Both the position numbers and the translations under genes were made by a program. The notes below the pieces were generated by a model. It saw only the letters and a list, made by a program, of their open reading frames with translations, was not told the DNA's origin and searched no databases. 21,947 nt of DNA, taken from a virus. Positions 1 to 8,134 of the stretch are shown one piece after another. The DNA lies in IMG/VR virus record IMGVR_UViG_3300027749_000515, positions 1 through 21,947 of that record. One strand, given 5' to 3'. How positions within the stretch are numbered: position 1 is the first letter of the stretch; every line of letters begins with the position of its first letter.

Positions 1-1
1 C

Positions 2-1204
2 ATAACCTTGGCTGGTACGCTAGCTATCGCTAATGGTGGCACCGGCGCTACTACGGCAGGCGCTGCCCTTACGGCTTTGGGTGCTTACGCCGCAAGCAAT
101 CCCAGCGGCTACACGAGCAACACCGGCACGGTTACATCTGTAACTGCGGGCACCGGCTTGAGTGGCGGCACAATTACCGGCTCCGGCACCATTTCTTTGA
201 ATTTGGGCAGCGCCAATACTTGGACTGCTAATCAGAACATCAATGGCGCCAACATTGGTACATTCTCCACCGTACCTAGCGTCACGTCTACTGGCACTAT
301 TGTAGGCTTGGCTAATTCTACCAACGCTGTCGTCTTGAACGGCGCGGCTTGGACGGGGTCTGGAGACTTCACGGTTGATTTGGGCAGTTCTAGTGCGCGT
401 TGGAATAACCTGTACCTTAAAAACAACCTAGCTTGGAACAGCTATTCCATTACTGCACCAGCAGGCGCCACAACGACTTTCTTGCGCAACGATGGAACTT
501 GGGCTATACCTAGCGGCGGCTCAACTACCAATGCCGTTACGTTTAACAGCGGCGGCTCGGGTGGTGGTTCGGGCAGCACATTCAACGGCGCGTCTGCGCT
601 GACTGTTTCTTACAACACCGTTGGCGCTCCTAGCACTGGCGGCACCGGCGCTACCGGCACTTGGGGTATCAGCGTCAGCGGTACATCGGCTGGCCTGACT
701 GGTTCGCCTAGCATCACTGTCACCGGCGTTACAGTTGGTTCGGCCACCAGCGCTTTGGGTTCTAGCGGCACCAATACAACGCTGGGCAATAACACGGTGT
801 TTGTTTCCCCAAGCGTTGGGTTTGCACCGGCGGTGGATAACAGCTATGTCCTTGGCTCGCCATCTTATCGCTGGACAACGGTTTACGCTACTACGGCGCT
901 TATTAACACGTCCGATGCCCGCCAAAAACAGCAAGATCGCCCTCTGTCTGAAGCCGAGCGCGCTGTAGCCGTCCGCGTCAAGAGTTTGATTAAGACTTTC
1001 AAGTTCAACGAGGCAGTGGCTGCCAAGGGCGACGGCGCCCGCATCCACATTGGCGTGTACGCCCAAGAGTTGGCCGACGCTTTCGCTGCCGAGGGGCTGG
1101 ACGCCACCAATTACGGGATGTTCTGCCGCGATGAGTTAGAAGGCACCGAAATCTACGGTGTGCGCTACGAAGAATTGCTGGCTTTTGTGATCGCCGTACT
1201 ATGA
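2..1204 (+). CDS. Tail fibre/tailspike C-terminal part with S74 self-cleaving chaperone (5' partial)
   Basis: The reading frame is open at the left edge, so the N-terminus, including any virion-attachment domain, is missing. The TTG at 8 is only the first start-like codon. About 290 residues of low-complexity Gly/Ser/Thr beta-structured sequence follow, with motifs such as GGTGATTAGAALTALGA and TGLSGGTITGSGTISL seen in trimeric phage fibres. From about residue 300 (counting from base 8) a peptidase S74 (endosialidase-type intramolecular chaperone) domain starts with NTSDARQK, continues with IHIGVYAQEL and ends with YGVRYEELLAFVIAVL. In this family the domain helps the fibre trimerise and then cuts itself off at a Ser near the SD motif, here probably S302. 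The product binds the host surface at the tail tip. The stop overlaps the next start (ATGA at 1201). Confidence 0.88.
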   Translation: MTLAGTLAIANGGTGATTAGAALTALGAYAASNPSGYTSNTGTVTSVTAGTGLSGGTITGSGTISLNLGSANTWTANQNINGANIGTFSTVPSVTSTGTIVGLANSTNAVVLNGAAWTGSGDFTVDLGSSSARWNNLYLKNNLAWNSYSITAPAGATTTFLRNDGTWAIPSGGSTTNAVTFNSGGSGGGSGSTFNGASALTVSYNTVGAPSTGGTGATGTWGISVSGTSAGLTGSPSITVTGVTVGSATSALGSSGTNTTLGNNTVFVSPSVGFAPAVDNSYVLGSPSYRWTTVYATTALINTSDARQKQQDRPLSEAERAVAVRVKSLIKTFKFNEAVAAKGDGARIHIGVYAQELADAFAAEGLDATNYGMFCRDELEGTEIYGVRYEELLAFVIAVL

Positions 1205-1647
1205 CCGAAACGCTCGCCTTACCCGACCAAATGCGCCAAAAGGTGGAGGCGCTCCAAGCTGCGGTGTCTCGGATGCCGCAGTACGAGCCCATCACCAAGC
1301 ACACGTTTCACGGCGGGATGTATTGCCGCGAAGTGTTTCGGCACGCGGGCGCGCTTATAGTCGGTAAAGTCCACAAAAAAGAACATTTTTATTTTGTGGC
1401 GGGCGGCACCGTGGCTATTACAACCGATGAAGGCGTCCAATTTGTGACCGGCCCCCATTTATTGTGCAGCAAACCCGGTACAAAAAGGGCGGTTTATGCC
1501 GAAACAGATGCTTTGTGCATGACTTTTCACCGAGTAGAATCGGATAATGTGGAAGACGCCGGGGCCGAATTAGTTGAGGACGATCCGCACTCCATGTTCG
1601 CGGTCGGCAACAAAGTTAAAGACCAATCTATTGGGGTATCACTATGA
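1201..1647 (+). CDS. Cupin-like protein, function unknown
   Basis: 148 residues. A short helical N-terminus (1-25) precedes a single cupin-like beta-barrel pattern, roughly residues 30-115, with GKVHKKEHFYFVAGG (55-69) resembling cupin motif 1 and a later segment ending in TFH (108-110). H58, H62 and H110 could be metal ligands, but the canonical HxH...E arrangement is not intact, so catalysis is uncertain. The gene is coupled by 4-base overlaps to the fibre upstream and the ejection-protein gene downstream, so it belongs to the late virion operon. It could be a virion decoration, an assembly factor or a sugar/capsule-active protein. The fold is inferred from sequence pattern only. Confidence 0.6.
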   Translation: MTETLALPDQMRQKVEALQAAVSRMPQYEPITKHTFHGGMYCREVFRHAGALIVGKVHKKEHFYFVAGGTVAITTDEGVQFVTGPHLLCSKPGTKRAVYAETDALCMTFHRVESDNVEDAGAELVEDDPHSMFAVGNKVKDQSIGVSL

Positions 1648-2468
1648 GCTTTATTACAGTAGCAATGATAGGCGCAGGCGGCGCAATTCTTGGCGGCGCA
1701 ATTGCGGGGTCTGGCGCTCGTCAAGCAGCATCAACGCAAGCTGACGCGGCTACACAAGCGGCGGCAGTTCAATCGCAGTCTTCTGATAAAGCGCTTGCAC
1801 TACAGGAAAAGCTGTACAACCAACAGGTCGGCCTTCAAGAACCGTACCGTCAAGCTGGTTTAACTGGCCAGAACCGGCTGATGGAACTGCTGGGCTTGGG
1901 CGGCAACACAGGCGCAGCTAACTATGGCCAATACGCACAGAACTTTGGAATGTCTGACTTTCAAGCCGATCCAGGCTATGCGTTTCGTTTGGCTCAAGGA
2001 CAAAAGGCGTTGGATCAGCAAGCCGCTGCACGCGGCGGTCTCATTTCGGGCAACGCTCTTAAGGCCGCGACTGGCTATGGCCAAGACATGGCGTCCCAAG
2101 AATATCAAAATGCTTACAACCGCTATCAGCAAAATCGCACAAATCAACTTCAGCCGTTGGGCAACTTGATGGCGTCTGGCCAAGCTGCTGCGTCTAATCA
2201 AGGCGCGGCTGCGGGCAGCTATGGCGCCAATGCCGGCAACTTAATTACCGGCGCAGGCAACGCAATTGCTGGTGGCATTACAGGCGCAGGCCAAGCAACG
2301 GCTGCGGGGCAATACGGCACCGCCAATACATTTGCCAATGCACTTAACACTGGCGTGTCGTCATATCAAAACCAAAACAACTTTAACAATTGGTTGGCCC
2401 AAAACCAAGGTCAATCTACATATAACAACCCTACATTTGCAGGGCCAACATATTACTCGCCGAGGTAA
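1644..2468 (+). CDS. Candidate DNA transfer (ejection) protein, P22 gp7-like
   Basis: 274 residues. The N-terminus is a Gly/Ala-rich hydrophobic stretch (residues 3-24, GAGGAILGGAIAGSG) able to enter a membrane. A helical Gln/Ala-rich middle follows, with a block at 108-131 (ADPGYAFRLAQGQKALDQQA) that I recognise from podovirus DNA-transfer proteins, then a YQNAYNRYQQNRTNQLQPL helix (154-172) and a low-complexity Gly/Ala/Gln tail. Proteins of this type sit in the capsid and leave with the DNA to help it cross the host envelope. It starts on the ATGA shared with the cupin-like gene and ends three bases before the next of three large ejection-type genes. Codon use is AT-richer than in the replication genes. 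The family call is by motif and context, not alignment. Confidence 0.68.
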   Translation: MSFITVAMIGAGGAILGGAIAGSGARQAASTQADAATQAAAVQSQSSDKALALQEKLYNQQVGLQEPYRQAGLTGQNRLMELLGLGGNTGAANYGQYAQNFGMSDFQADPGYAFRLAQGQKALDQQAAARGGLISGNALKAATGYGQDMASQEYQNAYNRYQQNRTNQLQPLGNLMASGQAAASNQGAAAGSYGANAGNLITGAGNAIAGGITGAGQATAAGQYGTANTFANALNTGVSSYQNQNNFNNWLAQNQGQSTYNNPTFAGPTYYSPR

Positions 2469-2471
2469 ATC

Positions 2472-4157
2472 ATGGCTGATCTAAATTCGCTTATTGCGCA
2501 AGGTTATCAGCCTCAAGCGCCTATTGATCCCTTTGCACAGTACGCAAAGATGCAGCAGTTGAATACTGGTATGAACCAGAATGCGCTGGCGCAATATCAA
2601 CTTGCACAAGCCCAACGAGCCGATGTTCAAGCAAACGCGCTTAACGCCGCGTATGCAAACGCAACTGATCCTGCGACTGGAAAAATTGATTATGGCAAAG
2701 TAACATCAGCATTGGCCAATGCAAATGCTGGTGGGCAAATTCCTGGCGTTTTAAAAAGTCGGTTTGAAAACGAAAAATTGCAAACTGAAGCACAACTTAA
2801 AAATCAAGAATTGGTTGACGCTAAACTCAAACAATCACGGGCGCTTTTGGACAATATTGACCCCAGCGACCCGACTGCGCCACAAAAATATTTGGCATGG
2901 CATCAGGCTAATCATGCAGACCCCATTCTTGGGCCGGTGCTTGCTGCTCGTGGTGTAACTGAAGATGTTGCACGTTCCAACATTGACGCAGCAATTGCAA
3001 AAGGCCCACAAGCTTTTGCTGACTTGATTAACCAATCAAAATTGGGTGTTGAAAAATTTGCTGAATTAAACAAACCTGGTGTTTATAATCAAAATATTGG
3101 TGGGTCAACTCAATTGACGTCCGTACCTGGATTGGGAGGCATTGCTACAGTTATTCCAGGAAGTCAATTCACTAAAACAATGACTCCTGGTGAGATTGAG
3201 TCAAACAAAATTGCTAGAGGCCATCTTGAAGTGGCGCAAGGTCAACTTGGAGTTGCGCAAGGCAATCTTAACGTTAATAAAGCTGGTTTGGGCATTCGTG
3301 CTATTGCAGCTGATCCATATAACATTAGTGGTGTTCAAGCGGCGTTTCCAATTCCTGGCGCAGCTGTTGCTGGTACGCCTAGTCCTACGGCAAAACAGCC
3401 CAGCGGCGCGCCTGTAGTTCAAAATGTTGCAGCAGCCATGAAAGCTGGTTTGACTGGCGAAGATTTGCTTACGCATTTGCCCACGCCGTTGGCAAACCAA
3501 GTTCGTGCGATTGGTGAAGGCCGTGAGCCATCGCCTGCCGCACGGTCATTGACTACGCCAGCAGGCCGTCAATTAATGGAGATGGTAAGCGCAGCGTATC
3601 CTGGATATGACGCCAAACAATACGGAACAATGGGCGCGGCTGAAAAAGCATTTACCAGTGGTAAAAAAGGCGATACAACACGTTCGCTTAACGTTGCGGT
3701 GGATCATCTAGGTACGTTGCAACAAGTGGCCGATGCGCTGCAAAATGGCGATATTCGGATGTTTAATCAAGCTGGCAATTTCATTGCTTTGCAAACTGGT
3801 AACCCAGCGCCGACAGACTTTAACGCCGTTAAACGTATTGTTGCGGATGAAGTTACTAAAGCTGTACTTGGAAGCGCGGGCGCGCTGGGCGATCGTAAAG
3901 CTGCGGACGATGCGATTAATTCCGCTAATAGCCCTGCGCAGTTAAAGAGTGTTATTGACAGGTACAAACAACTTATGGGCGGTCAATTGGCCGGTATGGA
4001 AACGCAATACACTGCGTCTACCAACAAAAAAGATTTTAGGGATAGGTTTCTTACGCCAGCTACAAAAGCTGCGTTGGCCGCTACTGTACCTGCTACTACT
4101 GCACCTGCCGCCGCGCCAGCAGGCGCTGTTGATACCAGCAATAAATGGTTGAAATAA
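2472..4157 (+). CDS. Candidate internal virion/ejection protein
   Basis: 561 residues, without recognisable enzyme motifs. It is largely helical and Ala/Gln/Asn-rich. Around residues 255-275 there is a short heptad-like repeat (VAQGQLGVAQGNLNV) that looks coiled-coil. The most conserved-looking part is the C-terminal third (about 404-540), with SLNVAVDHLGTLQQVADAL, ALGDRKAADDAI and SVIDRYKQLMGGQLAGMETQY, a pattern I associate with podovirus internal virion or DNA-ejection proteins. The start follows an upstream GAGG with good spacing, three bases after the preceding stop. It lies second in a run of three similarly composed genes, matching the gp7-gp20-gp16 ejection trio of P22-like phages in layout. 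Exact homology is inferred. Confidence 0.62.
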   Translation: MADLNSLIAQGYQPQAPIDPFAQYAKMQQLNTGMNQNALAQYQLAQAQRADVQANALNAAYANATDPATGKIDYGKVTSALANANAGGQIPGVLKSRFENEKLQTEAQLKNQELVDAKLKQSRALLDNIDPSDPTAPQKYLAWHQANHADPILGPVLAARGVTEDVARSNIDAAIAKGPQAFADLINQSKLGVEKFAELNKPGVYNQNIGGSTQLTSVPGLGGIATVIPGSQFTKTMTPGEIESNKIARGHLEVAQGQLGVAQGNLNVNKAGLGIRAIAADPYNISGVQAAFPIPGAAVAGTPSPTAKQPSGAPVVQNVAAAMKAGLTGEDLLTHLPTPLANQVRAIGEGREPSPAARSLTTPAGRQLMEMVSAAYPGYDAKQYGTMGAAEKAFTSGKKGDTTRSLNVAVDHLGTLQQVADALQNGDIRMFNQAGNFIALQTGNPAPTDFNAVKRIVADEVTKAVLGSAGALGDRKAADDAINSANSPAQLKSVIDRYKQLMGGQLAGMETQYTASTNKKDFRDRFLTPATKAALAATVPATTAPAAAPAGAVDTSNKWLK

Positions 4158-4158
4158 C

Positions 4159-5880
4159 ATGGCAAAACCTGAAGAAATCCTGAGCGATCCAGATTTCATC
4201 AACGCTAACGCGGCGACGAAACAAGCTATTTTTGCCAAACACGTTGCAAACGATCCTGAATTTGTCAACGCTAATGCTGACACACAGCAAGCAATTAAAA
4301 CAAGATTTGGTTTTACTGCACCTGCGATTGCGCCGCGTGCGGAAGGAATGCCTGGCCCAAGACAAGGGCTGTTGGCCCAAACTGGTACAGGATTAGCATC
4401 ATTGGCGGATACCACCATTGGTGGAACGCTGCCAATGTTTGGGTCGGTTGTTCAAGCTGTTGCGCGCCCGTTTACTACGCCACAACAAGCTGAACAAATG
4501 GGCGGCGCGGTTACATCTGCGCTTGAAAAACCATTTGGAAAACTTTTTGGTGTTACCAATCAGCCTGCGTACAACCAAGAAGCGTCTCGTAAAGTCATGG
4601 ACTTTATTGGGCAAAACGTAAATAAAGGCGCGGATTGGATAGCCAGCAAAACTGGTATGCCGGTAGAAGACGTGCGCAATATGTTAGGCACAGCCACCGT
4701 GGCTGTAGCGCCTAAAGTTGTCAATGCTATGGCGCCAGTCGCTAAGGGTGCTATAACAGCCGTTGAAGCGCCGTTTGCAGCTCGCGCCGCGCAAGCGCAA
4801 GAAGCTCGCGTTGCGCAAAGTTATCAAAATGCCCCCCGTATCGACGCGGCCAAAGATGCGTTGGATTTGGGGATTGCGCTTAACCCCGCGGCTACTAACC
4901 CAACCACCGGCAATAAACTTAGAGTCGCCGTAGTAGGCAGCGATACATTAGACACCAAGCTGGCGCAGCACAATCTGCCGCAATACACAGCCGTTGCCAA
5001 AGAAGATTTAGGGCTGCCGTCCATAGTCAAATTGGACGCCAAGGCGTTTGAGCAAGCGCGTTCTCGGCCTGAAGTTAGCGGCCCGTATGACGCGGTGCGT
5101 AAATTGCCCGCAATTGCGCCAGACCAAACTACTATGGCTGCGCTGGACAATATGAAAGTCACGCCATTGATTGGCGATGAAGGCCAAGCCGCTAAAGTAA
5201 ATAGCTTTATTGACACGGTTAAACAACAACTTGAACAAGGTGTTGACGGTAAAACTTTGGTAGACAGCATTCGGCAGCGCCGTCGCGACGCTCAAGCGGT
5301 TTACAAACAACAGTCTGCTGGCGTAAACCCACCGTCGCCAGAAGCCATCGCCCGAGCCGATGTAAATTTGGGAATTGCTAACACATTGGAAGGATTAATT
5401 GAGTCCAATATCAGCAGCGATCCTAAATTATTGGCGGCGTTCCGCGACGCTCGCACCGCGTTGGCCAAGACTTACGATTATGAACGCGCCACCAATTTTG
5501 CAACGGGTCAAATTGACCCGCAAATTATTGCTCGCATGGCCGCTGAAGGCAAACCAATGTCGGGTAAATTGGCTCAGATTGGTAATGTTGCCGCTAACTT
5601 TCCTGAAGTGTCCAAAGGCGGCGTGGCCAACGAGCCGACTTGGCGTGAGACGCTGCCGCGTTCTGGCGCAGCGGGCACCGCAGGCGCGCTATTAGGCTCC
5701 CCACTTGGTTTACCTGGCTCAATTGCAGGCGGCGCGCTTGGCGCGGCGGCAGGAAATGTAGCCAGCGGCGCATTAGCCCGAAATATGGTTAAGCCAGGTT
5801 TTCAAGCGGCTAATGTTGTGCCGCCTGACTATCGTCCCAATGCTCTTACTCCCGCTAACCGTAACGCACTGTCAAAATAA
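4159..5880 (+). CDS. Candidate ejection protein with tandem N-terminal repeat and glycine-zipper C-terminus
   Basis: 573 residues, third of the ejection trio. The N-terminus is an internal duplication: DPDFINANAATKQAI (from residue 10) and DPEFVNANADTQQAI (from residue 32), period 22. Helical Ala-rich sequence makes up the middle. A Gly/Ala-rich hydrophobic segment near residues 495-535 (GALLGSPLGLPGSIAGGALG) looks like a glycine-zipper able to insert in membranes, as expected for a protein forming part of a trans-envelope channel. No lytic transglycosylase motif was recognised. The gene begins one base after the previous stop and its TAA overlaps the next ATG (TAATG). Function is inferred from context and membrane-active features. 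Confidence 0.58.
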   Translation: MAKPEEILSDPDFINANAATKQAIFAKHVANDPEFVNANADTQQAIKTRFGFTAPAIAPRAEGMPGPRQGLLAQTGTGLASLADTTIGGTLPMFGSVVQAVARPFTTPQQAEQMGGAVTSALEKPFGKLFGVTNQPAYNQEASRKVMDFIGQNVNKGADWIASKTGMPVEDVRNMLGTATVAVAPKVVNAMAPVAKGAITAVEAPFAARAAQAQEARVAQSYQNAPRIDAAKDALDLGIALNPAATNPTTGNKLRVAVVGSDTLDTKLAQHNLPQYTAVAKEDLGLPSIVKLDAKAFEQARSRPEVSGPYDAVRKLPAIAPDQTTMAALDNMKVTPLIGDEGQAAKVNSFIDTVKQQLEQGVDGKTLVDSIRQRRRDAQAVYKQQSAGVNPPSPEAIARADVNLGIANTLEGLIESNISSDPKLLAAFRDARTALAKTYDYERATNFATGQIDPQIIARMAAEGKPMSGKLAQIGNVAANFPEVSKGGVANEPTWRETLPRSGAAGTAGALLGSPLGLPGSIAGGALGAAAGNVASGALARNMVKPGFQAANVVPPDYRPNALTPANRNALSK

Positions 5881-6098
5881 TGGATCAGCAAACTATCAAC
5901 ATCATTATCGGCGCGTGTTTAACCGTGGCCGGTTGGTTCGCCCGCGAATTGTGGGCAGCCGTGCAAGAGTTGAAAGACGATCTGTCTAAGCTGCCGCTTA
6001 CTTACGTTGCCCGGCAGGACTACAAAGACGATATGCGCGAGGTCAAGGAAATGCTCGGCAAGATTTTTGACCGGCTAGAAAACAAAGCGGACAAATGA
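5880..6098 (+). CDS. Small membrane-anchored coiled-coil protein, lysis-cassette neighbour
   Basis: 72 residues: an N-terminal transmembrane helix (about 6-22, INIIIGACLTVAGWF), then a charged helix ending EVKEMLGKIFDRLENKADK. One N-terminal anchor plus a coiled coil resembles holin-accessory (XhlA-like) proteins or a spanin-like tether. It is a small phage protein type I have seen near lysis genes but cannot tie to a proven function. It starts on the TAATG overlap after the last ejection gene and ends on an ATGA overlap with the next gene, placing it first in the lysis block. Confidence 0.6.
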   Translation: MDQQTINIIIGACLTVAGWFARELWAAVQELKDDLSKLPLTYVARQDYKDDMREVKEMLGKIFDRLENKADK

Positions 6099-6568
6099 TC
6101 GACCCGATCACCGCCTTTGCGACAGCGCAAGCCGCCGTAAAGGGGGTGCAGGCCGCCATCAAGCTGGGCAAGGACATCCACGCCATCACTGGCGAGGCGA
6201 TGAAGTTTTTTGAGGCCAAGGATGTCGTCCAGCGGGAGGCGTCCAAACCCAAGGGCACCTTCGCCAAGTCGGACACGGCGCAGGCCTTTGAGATCGTCAT
6301 GCAGGCCAAGATGCTCAATGACGCCGAGAAGGAATTGAACAACTGGATGGTGATGTCTGGCCATGCCGATCTGTGGCAACAATTGCTGATCGAGCGCAAC
6401 AACATCATCCAAAAGCGCAAGAAACAAGAGATTCTGGACGAGCAACACGCTGCGGCCAAGAAGAAGGAGATGGACGAATTGATTAACTGGTTACTGGGCG
6501 GCGGCATCGTCGTCATGGTCTTGGGATTCATCGTCTGGTGGCTGACAATTTTGATGGAGAAACACTGA
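6095..6568 (+). CDS. Membrane-anchored helical protein of the lysis block, function unknown
   Basis: 157 residues. The soluble N-terminal 130 residues are helical and begin MIDPITAFATAQAAVKG. They run through a Lys/Glu-rich amphipathic region (about 100-128) into one strong C-terminal transmembrane helix (131-153, NWLLGGGIVVMVLGFIVWWL). The opening matches a conserved phage protein type of unknown role often found beside holins. With the 72-residue upstream protein and the downstream holin candidate it makes three membrane proteins in a row before the lysozyme. Roles as holin partner, antiholin or unusual spanin are possible and unproven. It is joined to both neighbours by ATGA/TGATG-type overlaps. 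Confidence 0.62.
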   Translation: MIDPITAFATAQAAVKGVQAAIKLGKDIHAITGEAMKFFEAKDVVQREASKPKGTFAKSDTAQAFEIVMQAKMLNDAEKELNNWMVMSGHADLWQQLLIERNNIIQKRKKQEILDEQHAAAKKKEMDELINWLLGGGIVVMVLGFIVWWLTILMEKH

Positions 6569-7062
6569 TGTTTGAAATGCTTGGTGGTGGTATCTTGGGT
6601 TCTCTGTTGGGCGGCGTGTTCCGGCTGGCGCCAGAAGTGCTGAAATGGATGGACAAGAAAGACGAACGCGCCCATGAGCGTTTGATGTTTGAGCAGCAGT
6701 GCGCGCTAGAGCAAGTGCGCGGCCAACAAAAGCTGGCCGAGATCGGCGCCCAACGCGAGGCGACCGTAGACGCTGGTGTGATGAATGCCTTTAACTCTGC
6801 AATAGAACAGCAGACAGAGATGGTCAAAGCCGCCGGGGGTTGGGTGGCCAGCTTGTCGGCCAGCGTGCGTCCTATGGTGACGTACTGGATTTTGCTAATC
6901 TGGTCGTTCATTCACATCTGGTTTGCGTGGAACGCCTGGGCGACCGGCGCACATCCTGACGCCGTGTTCAAATTAATGATGTCCGGCGACTTTAGCGCGT
7001 TGGTTAGCGGCACGCTCAATTATTGGTTCCTTGACCGTACATTGGCAAAGCGCGGGCTATGA
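6568..7062 (+). CDS. Candidate holin (3TM, gene-transfer-agent type)
   Basis: 164 residues from the ATG that overlaps the upstream stop (TGATG). An upstream GTG in frame would add ten residues but ignores this junction. The N-terminus is Gly-rich and amphipathic (4-20, GGGILGSLLGGVFRLAPEVL). A charged helix (27-65) follows, then one clear membrane span (about 103-122, MVTYWILLIWSFIHIWFAW) after SVRP, and a weaker hydrophobic segment ending NYWFLDRTLAKRG. The pattern SVRPxxTYW...FLDRTLxK resembles the 'holin of 3TMs' family known from gene transfer agents and phages. Its place directly before a lysozyme supports holin. Only one span is unambiguous, so the topology is uncertain. Confidence 0.68.
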   Translation: MFEMLGGGILGSLLGGVFRLAPEVLKWMDKKDERAHERLMFEQQCALEQVRGQQKLAEIGAQREATVDAGVMNAFNSAIEQQTEMVKAAGGWVASLSASVRPMVTYWILLIWSFIHIWFAWNAWATGAHPDAVFKLMMSGDFSALVSGTLNYWFLDRTLAKRGL

Positions 7063-7505
7063 ACCTGGACATCGCCGCCGCGCTGTGCAAACGGTTCGAG
7101 GGCTTTTCGTCGAAGCCTTACCTATGCCCAGCCGGTATACCAACGACAGGCTTTGGCTCGACCTATTACTCTGACGGGCGTAAAGTCACGCTGCAAGACC
7201 CGCCCATCTCTGCCCAAGAAGCAGAAGCACTGCTGTTGCATGAGTTGCAACACACTTACCTACCTGGCGTCCTACGGCATTGCCCCATCCTGTTGACAGA
7301 TGAACCCAAGTGCAACGCTATTGTGGACTTTGCGTACAATTTAGGAATTGGCCGTCTCCAGACCAGCACATTGAAACGTAAGATCAATGAGCAAGACTGG
7401 GACGGCGCCAAAAAGCAATTGATGTTATGGACAAAAGGCGGTGGGCGTGTGTTGCCCGGCCTACTCAAGCGTCGCGTCGCCGAATGCGCCTTATTTCCTT
7501 CATAG
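7059..7505 (+). CDS. Endolysin, GH24 phage-type lysozyme (muramidase)
   Basis: 148 residues, about the usual length of P22/P1-type phage lysozymes. It cleaves the beta-1,4 bond between N-acetylmuramic acid and N-acetylglucosamine in peptidoglycan. The catalytic triad E-8aa-C-5aa-T is visible as E14 (KRFEGF), C23 (YLCPAG) and T29 (PTTGFGS). The C-terminal motif GRVLPGLLKRRVAECALF is typical of the family. There is no signal peptide or signal-anchor, so it should depend on the holin for release. The start overlaps the holin stop (ATGA at 7059). Its last 41 bases overlap the end of a convergent leftward gene. No Rz/Rz1-like gene follows on this strand. Confidence 0.93.
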   Translation: MNLDIAAALCKRFEGFSSKPYLCPAGIPTTGFGSTYYSDGRKVTLQDPPISAQEAEALLLHELQHTYLPGVLRHCPILLTDEPKCNAIVDFAYNLGIGRLQTSTLKRKINEQDWDGAKKQLMLWTKGGGRVLPGLLKRRVAECALFPS

Positions 7506-7632
7506 CGTCCCTCAAGTCGCCACGCAACTGTTCAAGGGCGTCCTGCTGGGCCTGCAAGCGCAAGTAGGCTTCGGTAGCAAACTTGGCCAAGTTCTCGTTT
7601 GTCCAAGCTGCAAAGTTTGGTAGGTCGTTCAT
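7465..7632 (-). CDS. Small coiled-coil protein (55 aa), function unknown
   Basis: An open frame of 55 codons, easily missed because of its size. It starts at an ATG that overlaps the stop of the preceding leftward gene (ATGA, 7629-7632). The product begins MNDLPNFAAWTNENLAKFA and continues as one amphipathic helix rich in Leu/Gln/Arg, ending in RRIRRRDA. The basic tail could touch nucleic acid or membrane. It is the last gene of the leftward operon and its 3' end runs 41 bases into the lysozyme gene on the other strand. Support comes from the ATGA coupling and helical composition; no family recognised. Confidence 0.62.
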   Translation of the reverse strand: MNDLPNFAAWTNENLAKFATEAYLRLQAQQDALEQLRGDLRDAMKEIRRIRRRDA

Positions 7633-7865
7633 GGCATTGGGCAGTTTTCAGGTGGGACAACAACGCACCAGATGGCGCTCCATTTGCCTGGGCCTTTGCC
7701 TTCCTTGGCAATCCAGCGGTCGATGTAGGCGTCGGGCATCTTTTGCAAGCTGCGCCCAGCGTTGGTGTAGTTCATGTTGAGGTAGTTGGATATGTCCAGC
7801 AGCGTCAAGCCGTCGGCGTACTTGTGCAACAACATTCGTATGCGGTGTTGGGGTGGCGTGTTCAA
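7629..7865 (-). CDS. Small helix-turn-helix-like phage protein (78 aa)
   Basis: The start is taken as the TTG at 7865: it overlaps the upstream stop (TTGA) and has a GGGGAAG ribosome site seven bases before it. The first ATG, ten codons later, has neither. Residues 8-45 (RIRMLLHKYADGLTLLDISNYLNMNYTNAGRSL) look like a winged helix-turn-helix, with the phrase MPDAYIDRW following and the C-terminus ending in VVVPPENCP. This is a small-protein type found repeatedly in phages of Proteobacteria. A DNA-binding role is likely by fold, but the target is unknown. Confidence 0.68.
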   Translation of the reverse strand: MNTPPQHRIRMLLHKYADGLTLLDISNYLNMNYTNAGRSLQKMPDAYIDRWIAKEGKGPGKWSAIWCVVVPPENCPMP

Positions 7866-8134
7866 GAATTCTTCCCCTTCAGTCTAGCTAAGCACCATGC
7901 AACACCTTGGTCAAAGGTGTCAGGCATATCTTCAATTTCTTTCCAATCCTCATCCGTCAACCCCACCCAAGGGCGCTGTGGCGACTGTCGGTAAACAGGA
8001 AAACAATCTTTGCAAGCCTTGTCCGCTGTTGGTAAACCAAACAAACCGTTTTCGTCTGGGCTACAAAGATACGCCACCGGCTCCTGCGCCAGTTTGTCCC
8101 GCGCCGCAGCGCGTTTGCTTTCGTAGCCTGTCAT
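7862..8134 (-). CDS. Conserved phage hypothetical protein (90 aa)
   Basis: The start is set at the ATG at 8134, which overlaps the stop of the next gene upstream (ATGA). A longer in-frame start at 8185 would lie inside that gene. The protein has the layout EPVAYL ... FPVYRQSP ... WVGLTDEDWKEIEDM, a pattern that recurs in short phage proteins of Burkholderiales-type phages, with no known function. Cys residues in LCSPD, ACKDC and AWCLARL could bind metal or be incidental. It is co-transcribed with the other small leftward genes. Confidence 0.65.
   Translation of the reverse strand: MTGYESKRAAARDKLAQEPVAYLCSPDENGLFGLPTADKACKDCFPVYRQSPQRPWVGLTDEDWKEIEDMPDTFDQGVAWCLARLKGKNS

Noticed and set aside
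521-1066. 181-codon leftward frame across the tail fibre
   Set aside because: Shadow of the low-complexity fibre gene; no ribosome site, and the plus frame carries the S74 domain.
7435-7465. Terminator for the 7465-10633 leftward operon
   Set aside because: Only a four-pair GGGC/GCCC stem with a seven-base loop, not next to the TTTT; too weak to call.
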